Below the pieces are notes generated by a model. That model was not told where the DNA came from. It saw only the letters and a list, made by a program, of their open reading frames with translations, and ran no database searches. 64,000 bases of DNA from an uncultured Thioclava sp. Its GTDB lineage: Bacteria > Pseudomonadota > Alphaproteobacteria > Rhodobacterales > Rhodobacteraceae. The position numbers were made by a program, and so were the translations under genes. Positions 52,907-63,079 of the stretch are shown here, piece by piece (position 1 is the stretch's first letter; every line of letters begins with the position of its first letter). The stretch lies in NCBI RefSeq assembly GCF_913064665.1, contig NZ_CAJYBT010000006.1, positions 1-64,000 on the forward strand, in the 5' to 3' direction.

Positions 52907-53905
52907 ATGCCCCGCACGATCCTCGTCACCGGCATCACCGGGTTTATCGCCAAGAAGATCGCCTATGATCTGCTGGCGCGCGGCGACACAGTGCGCGGCA
53001 CCTTGCGCAAATCTGGGCGCAGCCAAGAGGTGCGCGCGGCGCTCGCGGGCTTGCCACCCGAGGCCTTGGCGCGGCTCAGTTTTGTCGAGGCCGATCTGAT
53101 GACGGATCGCGGTTGGGCCGAAGCGATGGGCGGCGTGGACGGCGTGATGCACACGGCCTCGCCCTTTCCCCTCAGCAAGCCCAAGGACGAATCCCAGATC
53201 ATTGGCCCGGCGGTTGAGGGCACCAAGCGCGTGCTCAAAGCGGCGCATAAAGCGGGTGTGACGCGTGTTGTGCTGACCTCCTCGATGGAGGCTGTGATGC
53301 ATGGCGTGACCTCGAACCCGATGACCGAGGCCGATTGGTCCAACCCCGAGGCCCCGACCTGCAGCGCCTATACGCGCTCAAAAATCTTCGCCGAACGGGC
53401 CGCTTGGGACTTTGTCAAAACCCATCCCGAGATGCAGTTGAGCGTGATCAATCCCGGCCTCGTCTGCGGCACGCCGATGGATAAGCACACCGGATCTTCC
53501 GTCGCGGTGATTGCGCGCCTGTTGTCGGGGCGCGACCCGATGCAACCTGATCTCGACATGCCAGTTGTGGATGTCGCCGATGTCTCGGCATGTCATATCG
53601 CTGCGCTGGATACGCCCGAAGCGATCAACAAGCGCTATATCTGCGCCGAAAGTTTCGCCAATTTCCGCGATCTTGCCGCTGCCCTTCAGGCGAATTTCCC
53701 CGATCGCAAAATCTCGCAGCGACTGGCCCCGAAATTCGTGCTGAAGCTTTTGGCCTTGTTCGATGCCCAGATCGCGCTGATCTTGCCGATGATCGGCAAG
53801 AAGATGCATCTCAGCCATGCCGCGGCAACCGATGATCTGGGCGTCAAATTCACCCCTGCCGATAAGGCCGTTATCCGCACCGCGCGTTTCCTCGCCGCGA
53901 AATGA
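52907..53905 (+). CDS. NAD(P)-dependent epimerase/dehydratase, dihydroflavonol reductase-like
   Basis: A 332-residue extended short-chain dehydrogenase. The Rossmann motif ILVTGITGFIAKKIA lies at about 5-19, and catalytic YxxxK in SAYTRSKIFAE at about 157, with Ser in VLTSSMEAV. The overall pattern is that of dihydroflavonol-4-reductase-like bacterial enzymes that reduce ketones or aldehydes. Substrate unknown. AGGAGG precedes the ATG at 52907. It is monocistronic or followed by the acetyltransferase gene 56 nt on. Confidence 0.85.
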   Translation: MPRTILVTGITGFIAKKIAYDLLARGDTVRGTLRKSGRSQEVRAALAGLPPEALARLSFVEADLMTDRGWAEAMGGVDGVMHTASPFPLSKPKDESQIIGPAVEGTKRVLKAAHKAGVTRVVLTSSMEAVMHGVTSNPMTEADWSNPEAPTCSAYTRSKIFAERAAWDFVKTHPEMQLSVINPGLVCGTPMDKHTGSSVAVIARLLSGRDPMQPDLDMPVVDVADVSACHIAALDTPEAINKRYICAESFANFRDLAAALQANFPDRKISQRLAPKFVLKLLALFDAQIALILPMIGKKMHLSHAAATDDLGVKFTPADKAVIRTARFLAAK

Positions 53906-53961
53906 GGCTTGCACGCCGCCGTGATGCGCGCCAATTCTGCGCCTGAACAAGGAGAGCGCAG

Positions 53962-54465
53962 ATGATCCGGGACGCCAAATCCGAAGACGCCGAAGCCATC
54001 GCTGAAATCTACAATGACGCGGTGCGCAACACGACCGCGATCTGGAACGATATCGAGATCGATGCGCAGAACCGCCGTGACTGGATCGCGGATCGGCAGG
54101 CGGCAGGCTATCCGGTGCTGGTCTGGGAGGCAGGTGGCAAGGCGGTGGGCTATGTCAGTTTCGGCCCGTTTCGCCCCCATGACGGCTACCGTCTAAGCGT
54201 GGAACATTCGGTTTACGTTCATCGCGATCACCGCGCAGGCGGCAAGGGCGCGCAGATGATGGAGGCGCTGATTGCGCGCGCCCGTGAGGGCGGTTTCCAC
54301 GTCATGATCGCGGCGGTTGATGCAGCCAATGCCGGGTCGGTGCGCCTACATGAGCGGCTTGGGTTTGCCCATGTCGGGAGGCTGCCGCAAGTGGGCAAGA
54401 AATTCGGGCGCTGGTTGGATCTGGCGCTGTTGCAACTGGTGTTGGACGACCGCGCTCAGCCCTGA
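53962..54465 (+). CDS. GNAT acetyltransferase, phosphinothricin-acetyltransferase-like
   Basis: A 167-residue enzyme of the PAT/Bar branch. [20 protein letters not shown] at the start, [23 protein letters not shown] (about 77-99, acetyl-CoA loop) and the family signature [33 protein letters not shown] at the end are seen in part. Natural substrates include methionine sulfone or sulfoximine and other amino-acid analogues. GGAGAG precedes the ATG. Its tail overlaps recO by 10 nt in convergent orientation. Confidence 0.9.
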   Translation: MIRDAKSEDAEAIAEIYNDAVRNTTAIWNDIEIDAQNRRDWIADRQAAGYPVLVWEAGGKAVGYVSFGPFRPHDGYRLSVEHSVYVHRDHRAGGKGAQMMEALIARAREGGFHVMIAAVDAANAGSVRLHERLGFAHVGRLPQVGKKFGRWLDLALLQLVLDDRAQP

Positions 54466-55178
54466 CGCGACAGCAGATCGACCAATCGGTTACGGGCCTC
54501 GGGCAGCGGGCGATTGCCCAGATCGGGGGCCATCCGCTCGCCCAGAAAAAACCCGGTCAGGCGCAACCCCTGTGCAATTTCAGCCCCAGAGGCCGGCCCC
54601 TGCCCCAGCAGGAACAGCGGCAGATGCAGCAGCTTGGGCGCCCATTCGCCCGCCGCCTCACGACTAACGGCGCGCCCGGTGCGCGGGCTGACATAGGCCA
54701 GATCATCGCGCGTGCCAGTCACCGCGCATTGGCTTAGATCCAGACCATAGCCCATCTCTTCAAGCAGCCCCATCTCCCAGCGCAGATAATCAGCCGCCCA
54801 ATTGCCGCCCTCAACGAACAGATCAAACAGTGCCTCGGACGCCGCGAAGACACGCATATGCGCCTCGCGCTCGGGCAGGGTAAAGCGCAGCAGTGCGCAG
54901 GTCGCATTCAGCCCCGCCAGCGCCAAGCGATCAGACAAGATCACGGTGCGGCTTTGCAGCGGCTCAATGGTGAAGCTGCCCATATGGTCTTCGAGCCGCG
55001 CCCGCCACGTAGCCGAAACGCGATTGCCCGGCTGCAATATCCCCACCATCTTGCGCGACGCACCACCGCGCACCACCCCCGCATGACGGCCGTGATCGGC
55101 AGTGAACAGCTCGACGATCATCGAGTTTTCACCATGCGGGCGCGCAGAAAGAATGGTGCCGTGATCTTGCCAATCCAT
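54456..55178 (-). CDS. recO: DNA repair protein RecO
   Basis: A 240-residue protein of the RecFOR pathway from the ATG at 55178 ([18 protein letters not shown]). It has the N-terminal OB-fold with VVRGGASRK and [21 protein letters not shown] in the helical part; the zinc-type Cys are reduced to this region. It loads RecA on SSB-coated DNA. An in-frame upstream extension of 61 codons is rejected because it lacks the family start. It is usually at the end of the rnc-era operon in this group; here a plus-strand gene intervenes. Confidence 0.93.
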   Translation of the reverse strand: MDWQDHGTILSARPHGENSMIVELFTADHGRHAGVVRGGASRKMVGILQPGNRVSATWRARLEDHMGSFTIEPLQSRTVILSDRLALAGLNATCALLRFTLPEREAHMRVFAASEALFDLFVEGGNWAADYLRWEMGLLEEMGYGLDLSQCAVTGTRDDLAYVSPRTGRAVSREAAGEWAPKLLHLPLFLLGQGPASGAEIAQGLRLTGFFLGERMAPDLGNRPLPEARNRLVDLLSRQG

Positions 55179-55262
55179 GGTGCGACTATCGAATGGGTGA
55201 CGTTGCGGCGCAAGCGGCTTCGTGAATTGTGCAACGGCCTTGGCTGGCCCTAACTTGCGCCC

Positions 55263-55886
55263 ATGACACGTATTTCCCGTTCTCTCGCATTGCTGATTTT
55301 CCTGTGTGAAGCAATCGCCTTCGCCGCAAGCTTCAGCACCAATCTCGCCGCCCATCCCCATGCCTCGGTGCCGTTGGGGATTTTATGGCTGATGGTGCGC
55401 TATTTCACGATCTGGACCAACTCATTGGTCGGGGTTTTGTTTGGCGTGATGCTCTGGCGCAAACGTTTGTTTTCGCCTGCATTACTGGCGGCCCTCACGC
55501 TGTGGATGATCATCGTGGGCGCGGTCTATCACCTGCTGCTCGCGGGAGACGAACCCTTGCACGGCCTCGATTGGCTGGAGAATTTCCTGTATCACACCGC
55601 CGTGCCGATCTTGCTGCCGATCTGGTGGCTGATCTTTGCGCCCAAGCGTGCGTTGCAATGGCGTGACGCGGCGCTTTGGCTGATTTGGCCGCTGATCTAT
55701 CTGGTCTATGCAGAGATCCGCGGGCTTGAGACCGGATTTTACCCGTATTTCTTTCTCAATCTCACGCAGCTTGGCTGGAACGGGCTGGCGATCTGGTGCG
55801 CGCAATTTGTGATTGCGTTCTGGATTGGCGGGCTCGTGATAATCGCACTGGGGCGTGCGATGGCGTGGCTGCGCCTTACGCGTTAA
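55263..55886 (+). CDS. Pr6Pr family membrane protein
   Basis: A 207-residue protein with about six membrane helices. Features of the Pr6Pr (FAR-17a/AIG1-like) family include [36 protein letters not shown] and [24 protein letters not shown]. The role in bacteria is unknown. It stands alone on the plus strand between recO and the era-rnc block, and its end overlaps the DUF1491 gene by 11 nt tail to tail. Confidence 0.85.
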   Translation: MTRISRSLALLIFLCEAIAFAASFSTNLAAHPHASVPLGILWLMVRYFTIWTNSLVGVLFGVMLWRKRLFSPALLAALTLWMIIVGAVYHLLLAGDEPLHGLDWLENFLYHTAVPILLPIWWLIFAPKRALQWRDAALWLIWPLIYLVYAEIRGLETGFYPYFFLNLTQLGWNGLAIWCAQFVIAFWIGGLVIIALGRAMAWLRLTR

Positions 55887-56211
55887 GCCCGTCTTCATCC
55901 AGCAACGTGCGCCCATCCCGGCTTTCGATCTCGATCACCCAGAGGTCGGGGTCAAAGCCGCGCTGTTTGGCGATGCTCGCGTCGACCTCGGCCTCGGGGC
56001 CATCGTGCAGCAACATCCACGCGCTGGCCCCCGTCATCAGATCGGTCCGCCGTTCATAGCTTTGGGCGGTGCCGTCAAGACGCGCGCATTTCACCAGAAC
56101 CGCGCCCGAGCTTTGCTGCCCATGCGCGGTCACATAGGCGGGGATATTGGCCAACTCCAGCCGCTTGAGATAGGCGTGCACCCACAGATCGGTCGTGAGC
56201 CGCGCCGCCAT
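55876..56211 (-). CDS. DUF1491 family protein
   Basis: A 111-residue protein from the ATG at 56211, one base after the era stop. The DUF1491 pattern is visible: LTTDLWVHAYLKRLELANIPAYV, GAVLVKCARLDG, and RGFDPDLWVIEIESRDGRTLLDE. The family is almost restricted to alphaproteobacteria and has no known function. It is the last gene of the acpS-lepB-rnc-era run. Confidence 0.88.
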   Translation of the reverse strand: MAARLTTDLWVHAYLKRLELANIPAYVTAHGQQSSGAVLVKCARLDGTAQSYERRTDLMTGASAWMLLHDGPEAEVDASIAKQRGFDPDLWVIEIESRDGRTLLDEDGLNA

Positions 56212-56212
56212 C

Positions 56213-57121
56213 TCAGTTGCCGTCCTTGAAATCGAGACCCATCTCGGAATAGCGCTCGGCATCGTCCAGCCAGTTCGGGCGCACTTTGATCTGCAAGAAC
56301 AGATGCACGGGGCGGTCGAGGAATTCGATCATCTCCATCCGCGCCGCCTTGGAGATCGACTTGATCGTCTCGCCCTTATGGCCAAGGATGATGCCCTTAT
56401 GGCCATCGCGCGCGACATAGATCAGCTGATCGATGCGCACCGAGCCATCCTCGCGTTCTTCCCAATTCTCGGTCTCGACGGTGAGCTGATAAGGCAGTTC
56501 TTCATGCAACCGCAGTGTCAGCTTTTCGCGGGTGATTTCCGAGGCGATCATGCGCAGCGGCAAATCGGCGATCTGATCTTTGGGGTACAGCCACGGCCCC
56601 TCGGGCATCTCGCCTGCCAGCCATTCCTTGAGGTCCGCCACGCCATGACCACGCTCGGCAGAGATCATGAAGGTCTTGGCGAACTCGAATTTTTCGTTGA
56701 GTTGCGCCGCAAGACCCAGCAGCGCCTCGGATTTCACCTTGTCGATCTTGTTGATCGCAAGTGCCACGCGCAGACCTTCGCGCTCTTTGAGCGACTCCAG
56801 AATGGCCTTGCCGCCCTCGGTCAGACCGCGATGCGCCTCGATCAGCAGCACCACGACATCGGCGTCAGCCGCCCCGCCCCAAGCAGCCTGCACCATTGCA
56901 CGGTCCAGACGGCGGCGCGGGCGGAAGATGCCGGGTGTGTCGACGAACACGATCTGGCTTTGCCCTTGCATCGCAACGCCACGGATGCGCGCGCGCGTCG
57001 TCTGCACCTTATGCGTCACGATCGAGACCTTGGCCCCCACCATCGCATTCAGCAGGGTGGATTTTCCGGCATTGGGCTCTCCGATGAGGGCCACGAATCC
57101 GGCGCGTGTCGGGTTGGTCAT
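56213..57121 (-). CDS. era: GTPase Era
   Basis: A 302-residue GTPase in 30S ribosome assembly. G1 [16 protein letters not shown] lies at about 14-29, G3 DTPGIF at about 60, G4 NKIDKVK at about 122-128, and a C-terminal KH domain that binds 16S rRNA follows from about residue 200. Its start overlaps the rnc stop (ATGA), which fits the conserved rnc-era coupling. Confidence 0.97.
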   Translation of the reverse strand: MTNPTRAGFVALIGEPNAGKSTLLNAMVGAKVSIVTHKVQTTRARIRGVAMQGQSQIVFVDTPGIFRPRRRLDRAMVQAAWGGAADADVVVLLIEAHRGLTEGGKAILESLKEREGLRVALAINKIDKVKSEALLGLAAQLNEKFEFAKTFMISAERGHGVADLKEWLAGEMPEGPWLYPKDQIADLPLRMIASEITREKLTLRLHEELPYQLTVETENWEEREDGSVRIDQLIYVARDGHKGIILGHKGETIKSISKAARMEMIEFLDRPVHLFLQIKVRPNWLDDAERYSEMGLDFKDGN

Positions 57122-57804
57122 TCGCTCTCCTTCAGCCGCGCCAGCAAAGCCTTGGCAGCAGCCATTTCGCCCTGACGCTTGGACTTGGCCTGCGCGGTTT
57201 CGCGCGCGCCATTGTCCAACAGGACTTCAATCGTAAATTTCGGGGCATGATCGGGGCCATCGCGGCCAGTGATCTCATATTTCGGGGGGGGCAGACCGCG
57301 GGCCTGCGCCCATTCTTGTAGCGAGGTCTTGGGATCGCGCGCGTCCTCTTCGACAGAGTCCAGACGCGCCCCCCAAAGCCGTAAGATAAAGGCACGGGCC
57401 GTTTCAAACCCGGCATCCAGATAGACGGCGGCAATCACCGCCTCCATCGCATCGCCCAGCAGCGCCTCTTTGCGCCGCCCGCCGGTCATCATCTCGGAGC
57501 GCCCCAGTTTGAGCACCGCCCCCAGATCAATCTGTCGCGCGACATCGGCGCAGGTCTCTTTGCGCACCAGCGCGTTAAAACGTGGCGCCAACTGCCCTTC
57601 CGAGGCCGCGCGATCGGCCAAGAACAGCGCCTCGGACATGACCAGCCCCAGCACCCGGTCGCCCAGAAACTCAAGGCGCTGATTGTCGGGCCGGGTTGCG
57701 GTCGAAATCGACGAATGCGTAAGCGCGCGTAGCAAGATCTCGGGCTTGGTAAAGTGATAACCCAACCGGCCCTCAAAGGCCTTGATGTCCGCGCTCAGCT
57801 TCAA
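57118..57804 (-). CDS. rnc: Ribonuclease III
   Basis: A 228-residue double-strand-specific endonuclease. I start it at TTG 57804, whose last two bases begin the lepB stop (TTGA); this gives [17 protein letters not shown] and the length reported for Rhodobacter RNase III. The catalytic signature [13 protein letters not shown] lies at about 42-54 and the second acidic site [14 protein letters not shown] near 115. The dsRNA-binding domain fills about 155-225. An ATG at 57837 inside lepB is an alternative start. Confidence 0.95.
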   Translation of the reverse strand: MKLSADIKAFEGRLGYHFTKPEILLRALTHSSISTATRPDNQRLEFLGDRVLGLVMSEALFLADRAASEGQLAPRFNALVRKETCADVARQIDLGAVLKLGRSEMMTGGRRKEALLGDAMEAVIAAVYLDAGFETARAFILRLWGARLDSVEEDARDPKTSLQEWAQARGLPPPKYEITGRDGPDHAPKFTIEVLLDNGARETAQAKSKRQGEMAAAKALLARLKESE

Positions 57805-58586
57805 TTGATCGCCTTGAAGAAGCGATCCGAACGCCACGTCCAGAAGTAGAACAACGAGCGGCCCGCCGAGGAAAACATGATGCGATCCGCGCGCCCGACC
57901 AGATTGGCCAAAGGCACATAGCCCACACCACCCACCGATTGCGAGAACCGGCTATCTTCGGAGTTGTCGCGGTTGTCACCCATGAAGAAATACTCGCCCT
58001 CAGGCACGGTGAAGACCGGGGTGTTATTGGCATAGCCACCATCGGTGATCTTGAGAATCTCGTGGCTCACGCCATTGGGCAGCGTTTCGATATAGCGGTG
58101 CTTGATGCAGGTATCGCCCTCGCCCACCGGAGCATTGCTACAGCGCGGCATCAACTGCTGCGGACCTTGCGGGGCCATCACCTCGGAGAAATCGCCATCG
58201 GGTTTTTCCTGCACTGGCTTGCCGTTGATATAGAGCAGCCCATCGGTGACCTGAATCGTGTCGCCGGGCATCCCGATCAGACGCTTGATGAAATCGACAT
58301 CCTTTGTCGGATGGCGGAACACCACGACATCGCCGCGCGTGGGCGCGCGCTCAAGGATGCGGCCCGGAATCGGGCAGGCCGAGAACGGGCAGGAATATTT
58401 CGAATAGCCATAGGCCATCTTGTTGACGAACAGGAAATCGCCGATCAGCAGCGTGTCTTTCATCGAGCCGGATGGGATCCAGAACGGCTGAAAGAACAGC
58501 GTGCGGAACACGCCCGCGATCAGCAATGCCCAGAAGATCGTCTTAACGGTTTCCCAGACGCCGCCCTCGGTTTTCTTTTTCGCCAT
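57801..58586 (-). CDS. lepB: Signal peptidase I
   Basis: A 261-residue membrane-anchored serine/lysine protease from the ATG at 58586. An N-terminal helix lies at about 12-32. Catalytic Ser41 is in [11 protein letters not shown] and the Lys in [14 protein letters not shown] near residue 105, and the signature [11 protein letters not shown] lies near 220. It cleaves secretory preproteins. Its stop overlaps the proposed rnc start. Confidence 0.96.
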   Translation of the reverse strand: MAKKKTEGGVWETVKTIFWALLIAGVFRTLFFQPFWIPSGSMKDTLLIGDFLFVNKMAYGYSKYSCPFSACPIPGRILERAPTRGDVVVFRHPTKDVDFIKRLIGMPGDTIQVTDGLLYINGKPVQEKPDGDFSEVMAPQGPQQLMPRCSNAPVGEGDTCIKHRYIETLPNGVSHEILKITDGGYANNTPVFTVPEGEYFFMGDNRDNSEDSRFSQSVGGVGYVPLANLVGRADRIMFSSAGRSLFYFWTWRSDRFFKAIN

Positions 58587-58637
58587 CTGCCCTGCCCTCA
58601 TGAATTCTCGCCCTCCTTACCCAGCCTCACGCCCGAG

Positions 58638-59039
58638 TCAAGAAAGCTTGCGCGCCTCGATCACCACAAAGGCCTGCGCCCAAGGGTGGTCATCGGTCAA
58701 TGTGACATGCACCACGGCCTCGTAACCCTCTGGCGTCATGGACTTTAGCCGGTCCGCCGCCCAACCCGTCAGGTGCATTACCGGCTGCCCCGTTGGCAGA
58801 TTTGTGACCGCCATATCTTTCCACGAGATGCCCATACGCAGCCCGGTGCCCAACGCCTTGGAACAGGCCTCTTTCGCCGCCCAGCGCTTGGCGTAGGTGC
58901 CAGCAACATCGTGACGCCGCTCGGCTTTGCGCTGTTCGACCTCGGTGAAGACGCGATTACGGAAGCGGTCGCCAAAGCGCGCAAGTGTGCGCTCGATCCG
59001 CTCGATATTGGCCAAATCGGTGCCGATGCCTAGGATCAT
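58638..59039 (-). CDS. acpS: Holo-[acyl-carrier-protein] synthase
   Basis: A 133-residue phosphopantetheinyl transferase. The metal-binding Asp in [13 protein letters not shown] (about 4-16) and Glu in [13 protein letters not shown] (about 54-66) are present. It activates ACP with the CoA arm. It lies 51 nt upstream of lepB and 3 nt after a small membrane-protein gene. Confidence 0.96.
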   Translation of the reverse strand: MILGIGTDLANIERIERTLARFGDRFRNRVFTEVEQRKAERRHDVAGTYAKRWAAKEACSKALGTGLRMGISWKDMAVTNLPTGQPVMHLTGWAADRLKSMTPEGYEAVVHVTLTDDHPWAQAFVVIEARKLS

Positions 59040-59042
59040 GGG

Positions 59043-59516
59043 TCAGTCGCTCCGATCGTCCGCCGCCGATAACGACTTTAGGTGAATCCGCACGCCAATC
59101 GGAAAGAACAAGCGATTGATCACGAGGACCACCCCCAGAACGATCAGAAAAATTGCCCCCAAAACCGCAAAATAATATGGGTCTCGCTGGGTCCACAGGG
59201 GCGCAAATTGCGCGCGCAAGGCGGGTGAGAAGCCGCTCAAAACGAGACTGCGGAGCACCGAGAGAATGGCGACGATCAGCGTTCCGATCGCAGCAAAATG
59301 CCATGCCTCACGCGATGTCGGCATCGCAACGTGAGTGCGCGCGAACCGTATGCCTGCAATCATCGAGGCTATCGCCGGCGGAACGACCCCAAAGACAAGC
59401 CGAGGCATCACGACCCCGAAATGCTTCAAGAGTTGCGAGAATAACAACGCCATCAAAACAGAGGTCATGAACCAGTGCCAGCCAAAGCTCAGATAGAGAA
59501 ATCGCGTGCGACTCAT
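59043..59516 (-). CDS. Small four-helix membrane protein, unknown function
   Basis: A 157-residue protein with hydrophobic segments at about 12-35, 38-58, 73-95 and 115-138 and a charged C-terminal tail. I recognise no definite family. It starts inside the pdxJ stop (ATGA) and ends 3 nt before acpS, so it is firmly inside a housekeeping operon. Confidence 0.75.
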   Translation of the reverse strand: MSRTRFLYLSFGWHWFMTSVLMALLFSQLLKHFGVVMPRLVFGVVPPAIASMIAGIRFARTHVAMPTSREAWHFAAIGTLIVAILSVLRSLVLSGFSPALRAQFAPLWTQRDPYYFAVLGAIFLIVLGVVLVINRLFFPIGVRIHLKSLSAADDRSD

Positions 59517-60256
59517 CCCCGCGCCGCGTCCATCAGCTTGCGCATATGCGTGATCGCGGGGCCGAGCCCGGAAAAGATCGCCTCGGCAATCAGGAAATGG
59601 CCGATATTCAACTCGCGGATCTGCTTTATCGCGGCAATCGGTGCCACCGTGTCATAGGTCAGCCCGTGACCCGCATGCACCTCTAGTCCCAGACTGTCGG
59701 CATAGGCCGCGCCCGCCTTGAGCGCCTCAAGTTCGACATCGCGCGCCGCAAAATCGCCCGCATGATGCAGGTCGCAGTAATGACCGGTGTGCAATTCGAT
59801 CACCTGCGCGCCGATCTTGGCCGAAGCCTCGATTTGCGCAGGATCGTGGCCGATGAACATCGACACGCGAATGCCCGCCTCGACCAGCGGTGCAACATAA
59901 TCGGTCAGGCGTGCCAGATCACCCGCCACGTCAAGGCCACCCTCAGTCGTAACCTCCTCGCGCTTTTCGGGCACGATGCAGCAGGCGTGCGGGATATGGC
60001 GCAGCGCGATGGTTTGCATTTCGGGGGTGGCGGCCATCTCGAAATTCAGCGGCACTTTGATGCCCGCCATCAGCGCGTCAATATCGCCATCGCGAATGTG
60101 ACGGCGGTCTTCGCGCAGATGCGCGGTGATGCCATCCGCCCCCGCCTCTTGCGCCGTCAGCGCCGCGCGCAGCGGATCGGGATAGGCCGAGCCGCGCGCA
60201 TTTCGGATCGTCGCGACATGATCGATATTCACGCCAAGGCGCAGGGAAGTGGGCAT
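59513..60256 (-). CDS. pdxJ: Pyridoxine 5'-phosphate synthase
   Basis: A 247-residue TIM-barrel enzyme that closes the pyridoxine ring from 1-deoxyxylulose 5-phosphate and 3-amino-2-oxopropyl phosphate. [16 protein letters not shown] (about 6-21), [16 protein letters not shown] (about 39-54), the catalytic Glu in [12 protein letters not shown] and [13 protein letters not shown] are visible. It heads the run toward acpS-lepB-rnc-era. Confidence 0.96.
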   Translation of the reverse strand: MPTSLRLGVNIDHVATIRNARGSAYPDPLRAALTAQEAGADGITAHLREDRRHIRDGDIDALMAGIKVPLNFEMAATPEMQTIALRHIPHACCIVPEKREEVTTEGGLDVAGDLARLTDYVAPLVEAGIRVSMFIGHDPAQIEASAKIGAQVIELHTGHYCDLHHAGDFAARDVELEALKAGAAYADSLGLEVHAGHGLTYDTVAPIAAIKQIRELNIGHFLIAEAIFSGLGPAITHMRKLMDAARG

Positions 60257-60332
60257 GGGAGGTCTCCGCGTTTTACTTGGCCAGAGTATGCCCGTCCGCG
60301 CGACCGGGGAAAAGAGCGCGATTGTATCGATT

Positions 60333-60980
60333 TTAGAACGGACAGGGGGCGTTGAAGCTCATATGCATGCCGCCATCTGGGTGACGAAAGCGCAGGGATT
60401 CCGCGTGCAGCATCAGGCGGGGGAAGTCGCGCGCCGGTCCCTCGGCATATAGCGGGTCGCCCAAGATCGGGTGGCCCAGCTCCGCCATATGCACGCGCAG
60501 CTGGTGACTGCGCCCGGTCAGCGGCATCAGACGGATGCGCGTCGTGCCGTCCTCGTGGCGCATCACTCGCCAATCGGTCTGCGCCGCACGGCCGTTCTCA
60601 AAATCGACATGCTGGCGCGGGCGGTTGGGCCAATCGACGCAAAGCGGCAGATCGACCGTGCCTTCCTTTTGCGCCATCTCGCCCCAAAGCCGTGCCTGGT
60701 AGACCTTCTTGGTCTGACGTTTCTCAAATTGCAGACCCAGATGGCGCTGCGCATGAGGGGTCAGCGCATAGACCATCACGCCTGAGGTGTCAGTATCCAA
60801 ACGATGCACCAGCAACACCTGCGGATGGATCGCCTTCAGCCGGCTCAACAGGCAATCCGCCTTGTCCGGCCCCTTGCCGGGCACCGAAAGCAGCCCCGCC
60901 TGCTTGTCGACCACGAGAACCTCGTGATCGGCATGCAGAATGCGCGGGGCCTCTTTGGGCGGATCGTAGACATAGCTCAT
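60333..60980 (-). CDS. RluA-family pseudouridine synthase
   Basis: A 215-residue RNA pseudouridine synthase from the ATG at 60980; a GTG five codons upstream is possible. The catalytic Asp is in [14 protein letters not shown] (about 59-72), with [13 protein letters not shown] near the start and [23 protein letters not shown] (about 155-177). The short length without an S4 domain resembles RluA itself, which modifies 23S rRNA and tRNA. The exact target is uncertain. About 77 nt separate it from pdxJ. Confidence 0.9.
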   Translation of the reverse strand: MSYVYDPPKEAPRILHADHEVLVVDKQAGLLSVPGKGPDKADCLLSRLKAIHPQVLLVHRLDTDTSGVMVYALTPHAQRHLGLQFEKRQTKKVYQARLWGEMAQKEGTVDLPLCVDWPNRPRQHVDFENGRAAQTDWRVMRHEDGTTRIRLMPLTGRSHQLRVHMAELGHPILGDPLYAEGPARDFPRLMLHAESLRFRHPDGGMHMSFNAPCPF

Positions 60981-61016
60981 CGCGCGGGGATGCACCGCAG
61001 CGCCCGCGCGGTCAAG

Positions 61017-61469
61017 TCAGAGCGGGGCAAACACATCGCGCAAGATCGCCTCCAGCGCATCTGCATCCGCTTGCGTGAACGCATCGGGCTGATTGCTGTC
61101 GATATCGAGCACCCCGATCACCCCGCGCGTCGCGAAGACCGGGATCACCAATTCCGAGCGCGTGGAGCTGGCGCAAGCGATATGACCGGGGAAGGCCTCG
61201 ACATCGGGCACCAGCTGCGTCTCGCCGGTGCGCGCCGCAGCCCCGCAGACGCCGCGCGCGAACGGGATCACGAGGCAACCATGCCCACCCTGATAGGGGC
61301 CGATTTTCAGCAACTCCGGCGCGGTCACCCGGTAGAACCCCGTCCAGTCGAAACGGTCATCGCTGTGATGGATCTCGCAGGCAAGCGTCGCCATCAGCGC
61401 GACCTCATCGCTCTCACCCGCCGTTAGTGCAGCGATGCGCTTGGCCAGATCGGCATAATCGACGCTCAT
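61017..61469 (-). CDS. Free methionine-(R)-sulfoxide reductase (GAF domain)
   Basis: A 150-residue single GAF-domain protein. The three fRMsr cysteines are seen in GGHGCLVIPFARGVCGAAA and FPGHIACASSTRSELVIPV, plus the core DWTGFYRV. It reduces free methionine R-sulfoxide with thioredoxin, complementing MsrA encoded at 37666-38310. Its start overlaps the stop of the thiolase gene (ATGA). Confidence 0.92.
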   Translation of the reverse strand: MSVDYADLAKRIAALTAGESDEVALMATLACEIHHSDDRFDWTGFYRVTAPELLKIGPYQGGHGCLVIPFARGVCGAAARTGETQLVPDVEAFPGHIACASSTRSELVIPVFATRGVIGVLDIDSNQPDAFTQADADALEAILRDVFAPL

Positions 61470-62644
61470 GGACGTTCAATCGCGATGGCCGTGCCCTCGC
61501 CCCCGCCGATGCAGATCGCAGCGATCCCGCGCTTCAGCCCGCGCTTTTCCAGCGCGTTGAGCAGCGTCACGATGATGCGCGCCCCCGAGGCCCCGATCGG
61601 ATGGCCCAGCGCGCAGGCCCCGCCATTCACGTTCACCTTGTCATGCGGCACGCCCAGCTTGTGCATGAAGGCCATCGGGACCACAGCAAAGGCCTCGTTC
61701 ACCTCCCACAGATCGACATCCTCGACCGACCAGCCCAGCTTTTGCAGCAGCTTCTCAATCGCGGGGACCGGTGCGGTCGGGAAATCCGCCGGAGCTTGGG
61801 CATGGCTCGAATGACCCAAGATGCGCGCGCGGATCGTCAGCCCCTCAGCCTGCGCAACCTTTTCCGAGGCCAGCACCAGCGCCGCCGCCCCATCCGAGAT
61901 CGACGACGAATTCGCGGCTGTTACCGTGCCATCCTTGCGGAAGGCGGGTTTGAGCTGCGGGATCTTGTCGGGGCGGGCATTGGCGGGCTGCTCATCCGTT
62001 CCTACGACCGTTTCACCCTTGCGGCTTTTGACGGCGACAGGCGCGATCTCATCTGCGAAAGCGCCGGATGCCTCGGCTTCCAAAGCGCGTGACAGCGAGG
62101 CCAGCGCGTAGTCATCCTGCGCCTCGCGGGTGAATTGAAACGCCTGCGCGCAATCCTCGGCAAAGGTGCCCATCAGGCGGCCCTTGTCATAGGCGTCCTC
62201 CAGCCCGTCGAGAAACATGTGGTCGATCACCTGCGCATGGCCCAGCCGCGCCCCGCCGCGCATTTTGGGTAGCAGATAGGGGGCGTTCGTCATGCTCTCC
62301 ATGCCGCCCGCCACCATCACCCCGGTATGCCCCAAAGCGACCTGATCAAAGGCAATCATCGCCGCTTTCATCCCCGAGCCGCACATCTTGTTAAGCGTGG
62401 TCGCGGGCACGCCTTCGCCCAGACCGGCCGCGAAACCGGCTTGGCGCGCGGGGGCCTGCCCCTGACCCGCTGGCAACACGCAGCCCATCAGCAGTTCTTC
62501 GATCCGCGCAGGTGCGACACCGGCCCCAGCAAGCGCCGCTGCAATCGCCACACCGCCCAGCTCTGAGGCGCTTACATCGGAAAAAACGCCCTGCATTCCG
62601 CCCATCGGGGTACGTGCCGCCCCCAAGATCACCACGTTTTCCAT
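61466..62644 (-). CDS. Acetyl-CoA C-acetyltransferase (thiolase)
   Basis: A 392-residue thiolase from the ATG at 62644, with GGGAG six bases upstream; a second ATG two codons earlier is too close to that site. Catalytic Cys in TTLNKMCGSGMKAAM (about residue 90), the His in NEAFAVVPMAF and the C-terminal Cys in NVNGGACALGHPIGASGARI are present. It makes or cleaves acetoacetyl-CoA, for PHB synthesis or the ethylmalonyl-CoA pathway, or acts in degradation. No phaB is adjacent. Confidence 0.93.
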   Translation of the reverse strand: MENVVILGAARTPMGGMQGVFSDVSASELGGVAIAAALAGAGVAPARIEELLMGCVLPAGQGQAPARQAGFAAGLGEGVPATTLNKMCGSGMKAAMIAFDQVALGHTGVMVAGGMESMTNAPYLLPKMRGGARLGHAQVIDHMFLDGLEDAYDKGRLMGTFAEDCAQAFQFTREAQDDYALASLSRALEAEASGAFADEIAPVAVKSRKGETVVGTDEQPANARPDKIPQLKPAFRKDGTVTAANSSSISDGAAALVLASEKVAQAEGLTIRARILGHSSHAQAPADFPTAPVPAIEKLLQKLGWSVEDVDLWEVNEAFAVVPMAFMHKLGVPHDKVNVNGGACALGHPIGASGARIIVTLLNALEKRGLKRGIAAICIGGGEGTAIAIERP

Positions 62645-62734
62645 CTTCATCTCCCTAAATTCTGCCCCACGGATACCGAATGGTAAGCATTGGCGTCTAG
62701 CCTGCATTCAGAAATCTTGCTGCAGGAGCCATAG

Positions 62735-63079
62735 ATGAACCTCTTTTCTGAAGCCTGCGATGGCGCGCTGGTCGTGCGTGTGGACGAACCGCGCCTTGAT
62801 GCGGCGGTTGCGATTCGCTTTAAAGAACAGATGCGCGAAGTGACCGCGCAACCCGCGCACCGGGTTATTCTCGACATGTCAAAAATCGAATTTCTCGACA
62901 GTTCCGGGCTTGGCGCCGTGGTTGCGGTGATGAAAGCCCTTGCTCCACATCGCCAGCTTGAACTGTGCGGTTTGACGGGCAATGTCGACAAGGTGTTTCG
63001 CCTGACCCGGATGGATACGGTGTTTCGCATCCATACCGATCTGACCTCAGCGCTGAGTGAAGGGCGGAAATATGCTTGA
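62735..63079 (+). CDS. Anti-sigma factor antagonist (STAS domain)
   Basis: A 114-residue STAS protein of the SpoIIAA/RsbV type. The phosphorylation segment IEFLDSSGLGAVVAV is at about 51-65, and the second Ser of DSSG is the expected phosphosite. GCAGGAG precedes the ATG. It should bind and release the adjacent HATPase anti-sigma or switch kinase. The last 8 nt overlap that gene, so the two are coupled. Confidence 0.9.
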   Translation: MNLFSEACDGALVVRVDEPRLDAAVAIRFKEQMREVTAQPAHRVILDMSKIEFLDSSGLGAVVAVMKALAPHRQLELCGLTGNVDKVFRLTRMDTVFRIHTDLTSALSEGRKYA

